DNA from: Promethearchaeia archaeon
GTDB lineage: Archaea > Asgardarchaeota > Lokiarchaeia > Sigyniarchaeales > SOKP01
Direction of reading: 5' to 3'
Assembly (NCBI GenBank): GCA_029856045.1
Contig: JAHQWG010000028.1
Coordinates: 266,547-330,546, forward strand
Length of the DNA: 64,000 bases
Part shown: piece after piece, positions 43,118 through 51,219 of the stretch
Numbering within the stretch: position 1 is the first letter of the stretch
Layout of the letters: every line of letters starts with the position of its first letter
Program-made: the position numbers and the translations under genes
The notes under the pieces: generated by a model
Databases searched by the model: none
The model's input: only the letters and a program-made list of their open reading frames with translations
Told to the model about the DNA's origin: nothing

Positions 43118-45742
43118 TTATTTTTTTATTGGAATAGTAAAATGAAATGTTGAACCCTTTCCAACTTCTGATTCAACCCAGATTTTTCCATTATGTCTTT
43201 CTATAATTCTTTTACATAGGGCTAAACCTATTCCTGTGCCAGGATATTCAGATTTTGAATGTAAACGTTGAAAAATAATAAAAATACGATCAAAATATTC
43301 TGGATCTATGCCGATCCCGTTATCTTTTACTGAAAATTGCCAGTTTTTTTTAATCTTTTTCGCCGAAATATGTATACGCACGGGATCTTCACTGCGGAAT
43401 TTTATTGCATTACCAATCAAATTTTGAAACACTTGCAGAAGTTGTGTTTTATCTACCATTACATTTGGTAAATAATCATAGGTTATCTTTACATCTATTT
43501 CTCTTATAATCTTATGTAGATTTAAAAGAACATCTTTTAAAACCTCTTCACAGTTAGTAAATTCAAAAGGATTACCACGAGTCTGAATTCTTGAATATTC
43601 TAATAAATTTTCTATAAGAACTTTCATATTATTTGCACCATCTACAGCATATTTAATGAACTCATTTGCATCCTCATCTAATTTATCTTTATAACGCTTT
43701 GCTAGGAGTTGGGTATAACTTGCCACCATTCTTAATGGTTCTTGTAAGTCATGAGATGCAATATAAGCAAATTGTTGTAATTCTTCATTGGAACACTTTA
43801 AATCGGCCATAATTTGTTGTAATTCTTTTTCTTTCTTCCTGCGCTCGGCAATATCTCGGAAGATAAGGATAACACCTATAATATTACCTTTATCATTCTT
43901 TATTGGTGCGCCACTATCAGCGATCGGTATTTCCTTTCCATTTTTCGCTATTAAGATAGTATTATTCGCCAGACCGACAATAAATCCTTCTCGAAGGACT
44001 CTAGATACAGGATTTTCAACAGATTTACGCGTTTCCTCTTTAATGATATTAAAAATATATTGTATGGGTTTTTCTATAGCTTCTTCTAACTTCCAGCCAG
44101 TCAAAGACTCGGCAATTGGATTTAAAAATGATACCTTACTTTTTATGTCAGTAGTAATTACTGCATCCCCAATACTTCTGAGTGTTGTGGAAAGCCATTC
44201 TTCACTCTCTTTTAATCTTTCTTCGGATTTTTGGAGCTTTTGAGTGCGCTTCTCTACCAATTCTTCAAGATGATCACGATATTTTCTCAATTCCTTCTCC
44301 GTTTTTTTACGCTCGGTAATGTCTATAAAAGAAGCCATCCTACCGATATCGTTCCCATCCTGATCCGTCACAACGGAAGTGGATACTTCAACAGGAAACT
44401 CCGTGCCGTCATTGCGTTGCGCAATAAATTCTTCAGTCTCGCCTTTTACCTTGTCAATAATCGTTTGCACATCAGAAAACCTCTGTACTACCTCTCTGGG
44501 AATTAATTCTCTAGCAGATTTACCGAGTAAACCTTCCTTGCTTTCATATTCAAACATTCTCGCAAAAACTGGATTGACATACGTTATTTCTCCTTTAAGG
44601 TTCGTTATGATAACGCCGCTCACTGAAGAATCTATCGCATCGTAAGCAACGCTTAACTCTCGCTCCAACTTCTTGCGCTCGGTAATATCTTTTATAATAA
44701 ATGCAATATCTATTGTCTTACCATCAGGTCCCTTTACAATAAAAGTGGTTAGTAAAATGGGAATTCTCGAACCGTCTTTTCTTATATATTCTTTTTCATA
44801 CGTTTCAGGATTTCCTGTTTTTATGATCCTTTCTATTATTTTGTATTCATATTCTTCGTACTCCTCCGGAGTTATATCTTGAAATTTTTTTCTGGCTAAT
44901 AATTCCTCTTTTGAATAACCCGTTAGCTCGGAAAAAGCATCATTAACATCCAATAGCATTCCATCCAAATTAGCATAGGCTATGGCATCTTTTGAGGAGT
45001 TGAATATCCCATTGAAACGTTCTTGAACCTTTCCATTCTCCTCCTCTGCTTTCTTTCGCTCCGTAATATCCTGTCCAACTCCTTGAATCCCAATTGCCTT
45101 TCCATCAGCATCTTTTACTGCAGTAACATTCCATGAGATCAAAATCCTTTCTTTTTTACCCTTTTTCCAATAATATTGCTCAAAACCTTCTTGACTCCTA
45201 TTTGGATCTATTATAACCTTCTGCCTTACGGGTTCAGCCTTTTCTAATTCATTTTTCTCAAGCATTGATCTTATATCATTACCAATCATCTCCCCTTCTT
45301 CATATCCTAATATTTTACAGGCGTATGGATTCATTAAAGTTACTCTCCACTCATCATCGTATGCCAAAACGATGGCATTGGCATTATTTACTAGCATTTT
45401 GTAGCTATACAATTCTGCCTTTATCTTCTTACTCTCAGTAATATCTCTGAAAACTTCAATAACTACTGGATTACCATAAAAATCTTCTACGAAAAAAGCG
45501 TCAATTCCAAAATATTTTGTTTCTTTGGTTGAAGGAAATGTTGTAATTTTTTCGAATCTCATCCTACGTTGTTCTATTGTCAAAGAGTTTTCAATAGGAC
45601 AAGATTCACAAGGTTTTGAGCGCTTAAATAAAGTATTATAGCAGTTTTTTCCAACCAAATTCTTTCCGAATTCTTTGAGAGCATTTTCATTTGCAAATAA
45701 TATCTTATTCTTCTGAGAAATAACCAAAATTGGATCTTTCAT
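43118..45742 (-). CDS. Multi-PAS histidine kinase
   Basis: An 874-residue kinase with five PAS domains, a short coiled coil (near 480-510), HisKA (FAYIASHDLQEPLRMVASY near 640-660) and HATPase_c (N-box FQNLIGNAIKF, G1 KDNGIGIDP, G2 GTGIGLALCKRI). The first PAS carries a CY-x13-CESCP cysteine motif, possibly for metal or redox sensing. G+C and codon use are higher in about 44220-45380 than in neighbours, pointing to transfer from another archaeon or bacterium. The frame continues upstream to an ATA at 45799 that sits eight bases after AGGTGA; that would add IATQDLKKSLEELGLIFSN, a natural PAS linker, so the real start may be 45799. Confidence 0.9.
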   Translation of the reverse strand: MKDPILVISQKNKILFANENALKEFGKNLVGKNCYNTLFKRSKPCESCPIENSLTIEQRRMRFEKITTFPSTKETKYFGIDAFFVEDFYGNPVVIEVFRDITESKKIKAELYSYKMLVNNANAIVLAYDDEWRVTLMNPYACKILGYEEGEMIGNDIRSMLEKNELEKAEPVRQKVIIDPNRSQEGFEQYYWKKGKKERILISWNVTAVKDADGKAIGIQGVGQDITERKKAEEENGKVQERFNGIFNSSKDAIAYANLDGMLLDVNDAFSELTGYSKEELLARKKFQDITPEEYEEYEYKIIERIIKTGNPETYEKEYIRKDGSRIPILLTTFIVKGPDGKTIDIAFIIKDITERKKLERELSVAYDAIDSSVSGVIITNLKGEITYVNPVFARMFEYESKEGLLGKSARELIPREVVQRFSDVQTIIDKVKGETEEFIAQRNDGTEFPVEVSTSVVTDQDGNDIGRMASFIDITERKKTEKELRKYRDHLEELVEKRTQKLQKSEERLKESEEWLSTTLRSIGDAVITTDIKSKVSFLNPIAESLTGWKLEEAIEKPIQYIFNIIKEETRKSVENPVSRVLREGFIVGLANNTILIAKNGKEIPIADSGAPIKNDKGNIIGVILIFRDIAERRKKEKELQQIMADLKCSNEELQQFAYIASHDLQEPLRMVASYTQLLAKRYKDKLDEDANEFIKYAVDGANNMKVLIENLLEYSRIQTRGNPFEFTNCEEVLKDVLLNLHKIIREIDVKITYDYLPNVMVDKTQLLQVFQNLIGNAIKFRSEDPVRIHISAKKIKKNWQFSVKDNGIGIDPEYFDRIFIIFQRLHSKSEYPGTGIGLALCKRIIERHNGKIWVESEVGKGSTFHFTIPIKK

Positions 45743-45826
45743 ATTTGAAAAGATTAATCCTAATTCTTCTAGAGATTTTTTTAAATCTTGTGTTGCTATT
45801 TTTTATTTCACCTTTTTTTAGAACCA

Positions 45827-45994
45827 ATAATTTCTATTAAAAAATTTATTAAATGTATTTTGAACAATTTGTCTAAATTCATTAATATTAATGGGTTTTG
45901 AAATATATTCATTAAAATCTGCTTGTAATATACGCTTCTTATATCCTTTCATCGCAAAAGAGGTAATTCCGACATATTCTAACGAATTTTCATC
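45827..45994 (-). pseudogene. Receiver-domain relic
   Basis: The minus strand encodes VGITSFAMKGYKKRIL followed by a segment with YISKPININEFRQIV and a stop. This is the C-terminal half of a CheY-like receiver, very close to the end of the intact receiver at 46281 (VTSFAMKGDKERIL, YIAKPININDFRETV). The half with the phosphoryl aspartate is missing, a stop precedes the fragment, and there is no start. It lies just upstream of the kinase gene start region. Confidence 0.8.
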
Positions 45995-46046
45995 TTATTT
46001 TTATGTGATTGAATAAAATTGGCAAATTTTAATTTAACAATATCTG

Positions 46047-46062
46047 ATAACAAATTTGTTAT
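46047..46062. promoter_or_regulatory. Perfect 16-base palindrome ATAACAAATTTGTTAT
   Basis: A perfect palindrome in the gap between the receiver relic and the receiver gene at 46281. The same half-site, ATAACAAAT, occurs in several copies at 46724-46842. Its symmetry suits a dimeric ribbon-helix-helix or similar regulator. Confidence 0.4.
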
Positions 46063-46280
46063 AAAGAATTAATAATTGTATAACTATATAAATATACTTG
46101 TTGTAATTCTTACATCATAATATCAGTTTTTTAAAAGATTTTTTATAACGATTAAGAAGTAATAATTTAATTTTTCATGAAAAAAGTTAATTCATTAGAA
46201 AATAGTGTAAAAAATTTTCTTTAAAAAGAAATATAATCTTAAAAATTGTAATATCAGAATTTTTATATTAAAATATAAGA

Positions 46281-46649
46281 TTAGACAATAACATTTTTGA
46301 CTGTTTCCCTAAAATCGTTAATATTTATTGGTTTTGCAATGTAAGTATCGAAACCTGCTTTCAATATACGTTCTTTATCACCTTTCATCGCGAAAGACGT
46401 GACAGCAATAATTGGAATGTTTTTATATTTTTCAAGTTTACGAAGTTCTTTACAAATATCGATTCCACTCATATCTGGTAGTTGAATGTCTAAAATTATT
46501 AGGTCTGGATTATCTGACTTTAGAGATTCAAAAGCTCGGGCACCATGCGTTTCTGCTACAATTTCAATATCAAGCATTGTATTTAGGACTGCTTTAAACA
46601 ATTTCATGTTTTTTTCATTATCTTCCACAAGAAATACTCGTTTTTTCAT
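46281..46649 (-). CDS. Stand-alone response regulator receiver domain
   Basis: A 122-residue CheY-like receiver with acidic residues EDN near 10-12, phosphoryl aspartate in LIILDIQLPDMSG near 54, threonine in VTSFA near 82 and lysine in YIAKPI near 104. It is the intact relative of the relic at 45827 and of the receiver at 37989. No output domain is attached, so it would act as a phosphate shuttle or bind a target protein. It is divergent from the RHH-HisKA-receiver gene at 47077, with a 427-base gap containing repeated ATAACAAAT sites. Confidence 0.9.
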   Translation of the reverse strand: MKKRVFLVEDNEKNMKLFKAVLNTMLDIEIVAETHGARAFESLKSDNPDLIILDIQLPDMSGIDICKELRKLEKYKNIPIIAVTSFAMKGDKERILKAGFDTYIAKPININDFRETVKNVIV

Positions 46650-46723
46650 AAAATCTTAACTCTACATTATTGTAATAATGAAATACGCATCTCTTCATCA
46701 TCAAATGTTCATATATTACTATA

Positions 46724-46842
46724 ATAACAAATTTTGATAACAAATAGATACAAAATATTAGTGATAAACATAGTATTTAAATGTTTTGTTATAATAATGT
46801 GTTTGTTAACATTGAATTCTTTTTTACAATATTATAACAAAT
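46724..46842. promoter_or_regulatory. Cluster of ATAACAAAT / TTTGTTAT sites
   Basis: Copies of ATAACAAAT lie at 46724-46732, 46737-46745 and 46834-46842, with inverted TTTGTTAT at 46785-46792 and GTTTGTTAAC at 46800. They occupy the divergent promoter region between the receiver gene and the RHH-containing regulator gene. The rest of this 427-base gap holds no gene. Autoregulation by the RHH protein is a possibility; A+T-rich chance matches cannot be excluded. Confidence 0.4.
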
Positions 46843-47076
46843 ATTTAAAAATTAAAAGAATTATATAATAATTACATATAAATAGCTGTTTGTGTGTAAA
46901 AACCGAAACATAAAAAGACAAAATAAAATTGAATAATGAGAGTTTATTAATGCATTCAAATAGTAGGGCGGTACGGAATTTGGTTTCTTGTAAGAAAATA
47001 ATCTCAATTATTTCATTAAGTTCTTTGTTTCCGAAACAATATTGAAATCCTCATACTAAAAATTATTTGAGAAAGA

Positions 47077-47937
47077 ATGAATAATAAGAAAACTGAAGAG
47101 ATGGAAAAATATGAAAAAATGACTGGCAAACACGCAATTTGGCGTGGTGTAATAACTGAAGGATTTAAAAAATGGCAACGAGGAGAAAAAATTTATGATA
47201 GATTTAAGGAGAGAATAGCTCTATATGTAGCTAAAGAAACTAAAGAAGAATGGCAGAATTTCATAAATAATTCAAAATATACTTCTGTTTCTAAGCTTGT
47301 GAGAGATGCAGTAAATAATTTCATTGAAAAAAAATTAAAAGTAATAGATTATAAGAATTATAGTAAAGATAATCAGCTTAGAGATCTTTCAGATATCTCA
47401 CATGTTTTAAAAGAAGCATTAACTTCAATAAAAGGTTTCTCACAATTATTAATTGAAAATTATAAGGAAGAACTCAATGAGGAAATCATTTTAAAAATAA
47501 AAGAAATTTTTGATAAAAGCATCTTCCTTGAAAACAAGATTAATGAATCTTTAGAATATTCTCAAACTAAAAAATCACAATACGACATTTTATTAATTGA
47601 AGATGATATTTCAACAATAAAATTATTAACATCATTTTTTGAAAGGAAAGGTTATAGTTGTAAAGGTGTCATAAGTGGTTCTAGAGGATTGGATGAATTG
47701 AAGAGAAATATTCCAAAAATAATTTTATTAGACATTATTTTACCTGATATTAATGGATTTGAAGTTTGCAAAATAATAAAATCTAATAAAGAATATCAAA
47801 ATATTCCCATCTTTCTATTAACTGCTGTATCAAGTCTAAAAGTTGAGCATCTTATTAAAAAAGCAAAAGTAGATGGTTATATCTCAAAACCTTTTGATTT
47901 TTCGGATTTTAATATAATATTGGAATACTTACATTAA
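47077..47937 (+). CDS. RHH - HisKA-like - receiver regulator (paralogue 1)
   Basis: A 286-residue protein with a rare architecture. An N-terminal conserved segment (TGKHAIWRGVITEGFKKW, residues 16-33) leads into a ribbon-helix-helix-like region (KERIALYVAKETKEEWQNF, then VSKLVRDAVNNFIEKK, about 44-86). Next comes a HisKA-like helix pair with SHVLKEALTSIKGFSQLL, histidine at 109, but no ATPase domain. A complete receiver (about 168-286) has E175-D176-D177, phosphoryl D219, T249 and K271. It probably takes phosphate from a separate kinase and changes DNA binding. Its 3' end is four bases from that of the kinase gene at 47941, and a close paralogue lies at 50212. Confidence 0.8.
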   Translation: MNNKKTEEMEKYEKMTGKHAIWRGVITEGFKKWQRGEKIYDRFKERIALYVAKETKEEWQNFINNSKYTSVSKLVRDAVNNFIEKKLKVIDYKNYSKDNQLRDLSDISHVLKEALTSIKGFSQLLIENYKEELNEEIILKIKEIFDKSIFLENKINESLEYSQTKKSQYDILLIEDDISTIKLLTSFFERKGYSCKGVISGSRGLDELKRNIPKIILLDIILPDINGFEVCKIIKSNKEYQNIPIFLLTAVSSLKVEHLIKKAKVDGYISKPFDFSDFNIILEYLH

Positions 47938-47940
47938 TTT

Positions 47941-49947
47941 TTAATCTTTTAAAATGGGAAGAGAAAAATAAAATTTACTTCCTCTATTTCTTCCTTCTGA
48001 TGCCATCCAGATATTTCCCTCGTGTAAATCAATAATCTTTTTCGCAATATATAGACCGAGCCCTGTACCCTCAATTCTAACATCCCAACCTTGACCATAT
48101 CTTTCAATTTTTCCAAATTGTTTAAATAATTGATTCTTTTCCTCAGCGGAAAACCCAATTCCATTATCTTCTATTGAGATTATGAAAAAGTTAGATTTTA
48201 CTTCAGAAAAGATTTTAATTTCTCCTCCAGGAGGAGTGTAATTAATTGCGTTTAATAATAAATTTGAAAAGACTTCATAAATCCGCTGTTTATCAAAAGT
48301 TGTAATTAAATTATTATCAATATTTAAGGAAATAGATTGGTTTCTCAGCTCTAACACAGCTTGCATTTCTTTTAAGCAGGATTTGATCAATTTTGATAAA
48401 TTTCCTTGTTTTAAAATTAATTTTAATTGTCCAGATTCTAATTGGGATGATTCTAGGAGAGAATTAACTATATTATCAAGGCGCAGACATCCTTGTTTAA
48501 TTTCTTTTAAAATGGATATTGTCTTATTATCATATTTCTCTTCAAATTTTGTTAATAAAAAGTCAGAGAACCCCTTAATTGAGACAAGAGGAGTTTTCAA
48601 TTCATGGGAAGTTCTATTTAGTAAATTGGTTTTAAATTTATTTATTTCACTTAGTCGTATATTTTGCTCCTTTAAATTTTTCTGAATTTGCCATCTTTGT
48701 TCTTCAACCTTAATGGCACCACAAACTAAGGACAAAATCAAATGTTCTTGGTGTGAAATAGCAGGATTTTCTCTTTTTAAAATACAAATAAAACTATTAA
48801 ATTTATCTTTAGACTTAATTAATCTTCCAAATCCTCCTTTTATGTTGTATTTAATAATAAAAGGATCAGTTTTTGCATATTGGGTTTCATTTAGATTTAT
48901 AAATGTTTGTATAATATTCTGTTTAAGCTCGAATGTTTCATTTGTAAAATAATTCTTTTTAAATTCTTCCTTATTGCAATTAAAATTATTATCATCACTA
49001 GAAATGATTTGATATATTTTATTTCCATTTTGCACCCTTTTTCGAATATATAATACACTTTCTGCTTTACTCAATTTCTTTACTGTTTGAATTAGAGTTT
49101 TAATATTCGATTGGAAATCTGGTGTAAACTTTAAAAAACTTAAATTTATTTCATAAATTAAATTTTCATAAGTCTTTCTTTCATTAATATCTTGATAAGT
49201 TGTTTGAACATAAATATTATTTCCGAATTTTATTAAAGAGCTCTGGAGACTTACCCAAATCTTTTGTCCATCTACATTTAGTAATTCAACTTCAATAGGA
49301 CTAATTACTCCTCCTTTAATTATAGTTTCAAATCGATCTTTAAGTAGCAGTAAAATTTCTTGAGGATATATATCAAGTTGGTTCTTAGTTTTACCAACAA
49401 TTGTATCCTTTCTATATCCAAATAATCGTTCCGTTGCAGAGTTACAATCAATAACTCTTCCTTTTAAATTTGCTAAAATGATGGCGTAGGGAGAATTTTC
49501 AAATAAGAATCGATATTTCGCTTCAGATTCTATTAATTTTTGCTCAGTTTCTTTACGTTCAGTGATTTCTAACACAAATTCAACTGCTCCAATAATATTA
49601 TCATTATTATCTTTCACTGGAGAAGCTTTTACCTTCCATACCCTTCCATCGGGAGTAGTTTGTTCTGCTTCATGAGATTGCCTTGTTTCAATAGTTTTCA
49701 GCACAGGGCAATTAGCACATGGTGCATTTCTCTGATGCCATATCTCATAGCAATAGCCACCAATTAATTTATCAGTTGTTAGACTCACAGATTCAGAAGC
49801 GGCTTTGTTTGCCCACAAAATTTTTAATTCGTTATTATAATATAATATAAGCTCAGAAATACTGTTCAAAATAGGAGAGTTAAAAGTAATTTTAAGATTT
49901 CCTTCATTCTTTGAACTCGCATTATTTTCGAATTTTTGATTTTGCAT
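47941..49947 (-). CDS. PAS-PAS histidine kinase with cysteine-motif sensor
   Basis: A 668-residue soluble kinase. The first PAS (about 25-130) contains a CY-x11-CANCP motif near residues 67-83 that may bind a metal or sense redox state; a second PAS (about 140-260) follows, then a GAF-like region (about 270-420). HisKA is RTSHELKTPLVSIKGFSDFLL near 445 and HATPase_c has the N-box NLLLNAINYT, G1 EDNGIGFSAE and G2 GTGLGLYIAKKI near 560-665. It is flanked by two RHH-HisKA-receiver genes: tail to tail with one (47077) and divergent from the other (50212). They are the obvious phosphotransfer partners. Confidence 0.9.
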   Translation of the reverse strand: MQNQKFENNASSKNEGNLKITFNSPILNSISELILYYNNELKILWANKAASESVSLTTDKLIGGYCYEIWHQRNAPCANCPVLKTIETRQSHEAEQTTPDGRVWKVKASPVKDNNDNIIGAVEFVLEITERKETEQKLIESEAKYRFLFENSPYAIILANLKGRVIDCNSATERLFGYRKDTIVGKTKNQLDIYPQEILLLLKDRFETIIKGGVISPIEVELLNVDGQKIWVSLQSSLIKFGNNIYVQTTYQDINERKTYENLIYEINLSFLKFTPDFQSNIKTLIQTVKKLSKAESVLYIRKRVQNGNKIYQIISSDDNNFNCNKEEFKKNYFTNETFELKQNIIQTFINLNETQYAKTDPFIIKYNIKGGFGRLIKSKDKFNSFICILKRENPAISHQEHLILSLVCGAIKVEEQRWQIQKNLKEQNIRLSEINKFKTNLLNRTSHELKTPLVSIKGFSDFLLTKFEEKYDNKTISILKEIKQGCLRLDNIVNSLLESSQLESGQLKLILKQGNLSKLIKSCLKEMQAVLELRNQSISLNIDNNLITTFDKQRIYEVFSNLLLNAINYTPPGGEIKIFSEVKSNFFIISIEDNGIGFSAEEKNQLFKQFGKIERYGQGWDVRIEGTGLGLYIAKKIIDLHEGNIWMASEGRNRGSKFYFSLPILKD

Positions 49948-50211
49948 ATTTTCTAACTAATTAATATTTATTCAAAAGAATCAAATGAATAATTTTAATA
50001 AAAATTAAACTTAGAAGGTTATTTTTGCTAATAGCATAAAGAAAATAATAAAAGAAGTATATTAAATTAAGCATCATAAAGTTAAAATTGGAAAAATAAG
50101 ATTAAATTTTGTGCTAATAATAAAAAAACTTATATTATAATTTGTGATAATAATAATCTAGATATGTTATAAATACAGTGAATCCTTCCTTTTTTATTGG
50201 TGATTTCAATT

Positions 50212-51072
50212 TTGAATAATGAAAAAAAAAATAGTGAAATGGAACAATATGAAAAAGAGACAGGAAAATATGCTGTTTGGCGTGGTATCATAACTGAAGG
50301 ATTTAAAAAGTGGAAAAGAGGAGAAAAGATTTATGATAGAGATAAGGAGAGAATATCACTCTATATATCGGAAGAAACTAAAAAAAAATGGCAAAATTTT
50401 ATTGAAAGTAGCAAATATTCTTCAATTTCAAAATTGATAAGAGATGCTATGGATTTTTTTATTAATGAGAAATTAAGAGGAGGTATTGATGAAAAACTTA
50501 AAAAATCAAGACCTTTTAAATCAATTACTGATATTTCCCATGATTTAAAAGAGGCTTTAACTACCATAAAAGGATTTTCACAGTTATTGCTTAATAACTA
50601 TAAGGATGATATAAAAGAAGATGTATTATCAAAAATTAAGGAGATTTTTAATAAAAGTATATTTCTTGAAAATAAAATAAAAGAAGTCTTGGAAAAAGGA
50701 GAAAATAGAAAGACACAATATGACCTTTTATTAATTGAAGATGACCCATCGACTATAAAATTATTAACCACGTTTTTTGAAAGTAAAGGTTATTCTAGTA
50801 GAGGGGTAATTAGTGGTTCTAAGGGAATAGAAGAATTAAAAGTAAATGTTCCAAAATTAATATTATTAGATATAATATTGCCAGATATAAATGGATATGA
50901 TGTTTGTAAAATTATAAAATCTGATGAGAATCTTAAATATATTCCAGTTTTTTTCTTAACGGCAATTCCAAGTTCAGAAGTTGAGAAAAAAATTAAATTT
51001 GCTGGTGCAGATGGATATATTTTGAAACCATTTGATTTTAGTGATTTTGAAATTTTATATACATATCTATAA
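50212..51072 (+). CDS. RHH - HisKA-like - receiver regulator (paralogue 2)
   Basis: A 286-residue paralogue of the 47077 product, similar over its whole length. It has TGKYAVWRGIITEGFKKW near 18-35, RHH-like KERISLYISEETKKKWQNF and ISKLIRDAMDFFI (about 45-85), HisKA-like SHDLKEALTTIKGFSQLL with histidine at 110, and a receiver with EDD near 176, phosphoryl D220, T250 and K272. I choose TTG at 50212: it gives the same N-terminus and length as the paralogue and lies eight bases after GGTGA; TTG 50197 and GTG 50200 lie in or before that site. It is divergent from the kinase at 47941. The receiver and HisKA-like histidine look intact. Confidence 0.8.
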   Translation: MNNEKKNSEMEQYEKETGKYAVWRGIITEGFKKWKRGEKIYDRDKERISLYISEETKKKWQNFIESSKYSSISKLIRDAMDFFINEKLRGGIDEKLKKSRPFKSITDISHDLKEALTTIKGFSQLLLNNYKDDIKEDVLSKIKEIFNKSIFLENKIKEVLEKGENRKTQYDLLLIEDDPSTIKLLTTFFESKGYSSRGVISGSKGIEELKVNVPKLILLDIILPDINGYDVCKIIKSDENLKYIPVFFLTAIPSSEVEKKIKFAGADGYILKPFDFSDFEILYTYL

Positions 51073-51219
51073 ATTTTAAAATTCTCTTTTCTTAGTTACA
51101 GAAAGCGTTTCTTTTACATAATTCCATAATCGATTTAGTAATAATCAAATTAAATAACTAAGAAATAAAGTATTTATTCAATTTATTGGCAAAATTAACT
51201 TAAAAATTTGGTTTAATTA

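Noticed and set aside
43788-44243. Open frame of about 150 codons on the plus strand
   Set aside because: It lies wholly antisense to the PAS kinase, whose domains are clear; the frame is a mirror effect of coding constraint.
46940-47070. Possible tRNA or small RNA (GGGCGGTACGG region)
   Set aside because: No cloverleaf or TTC loop can be folded; only a short GC-rich patch.
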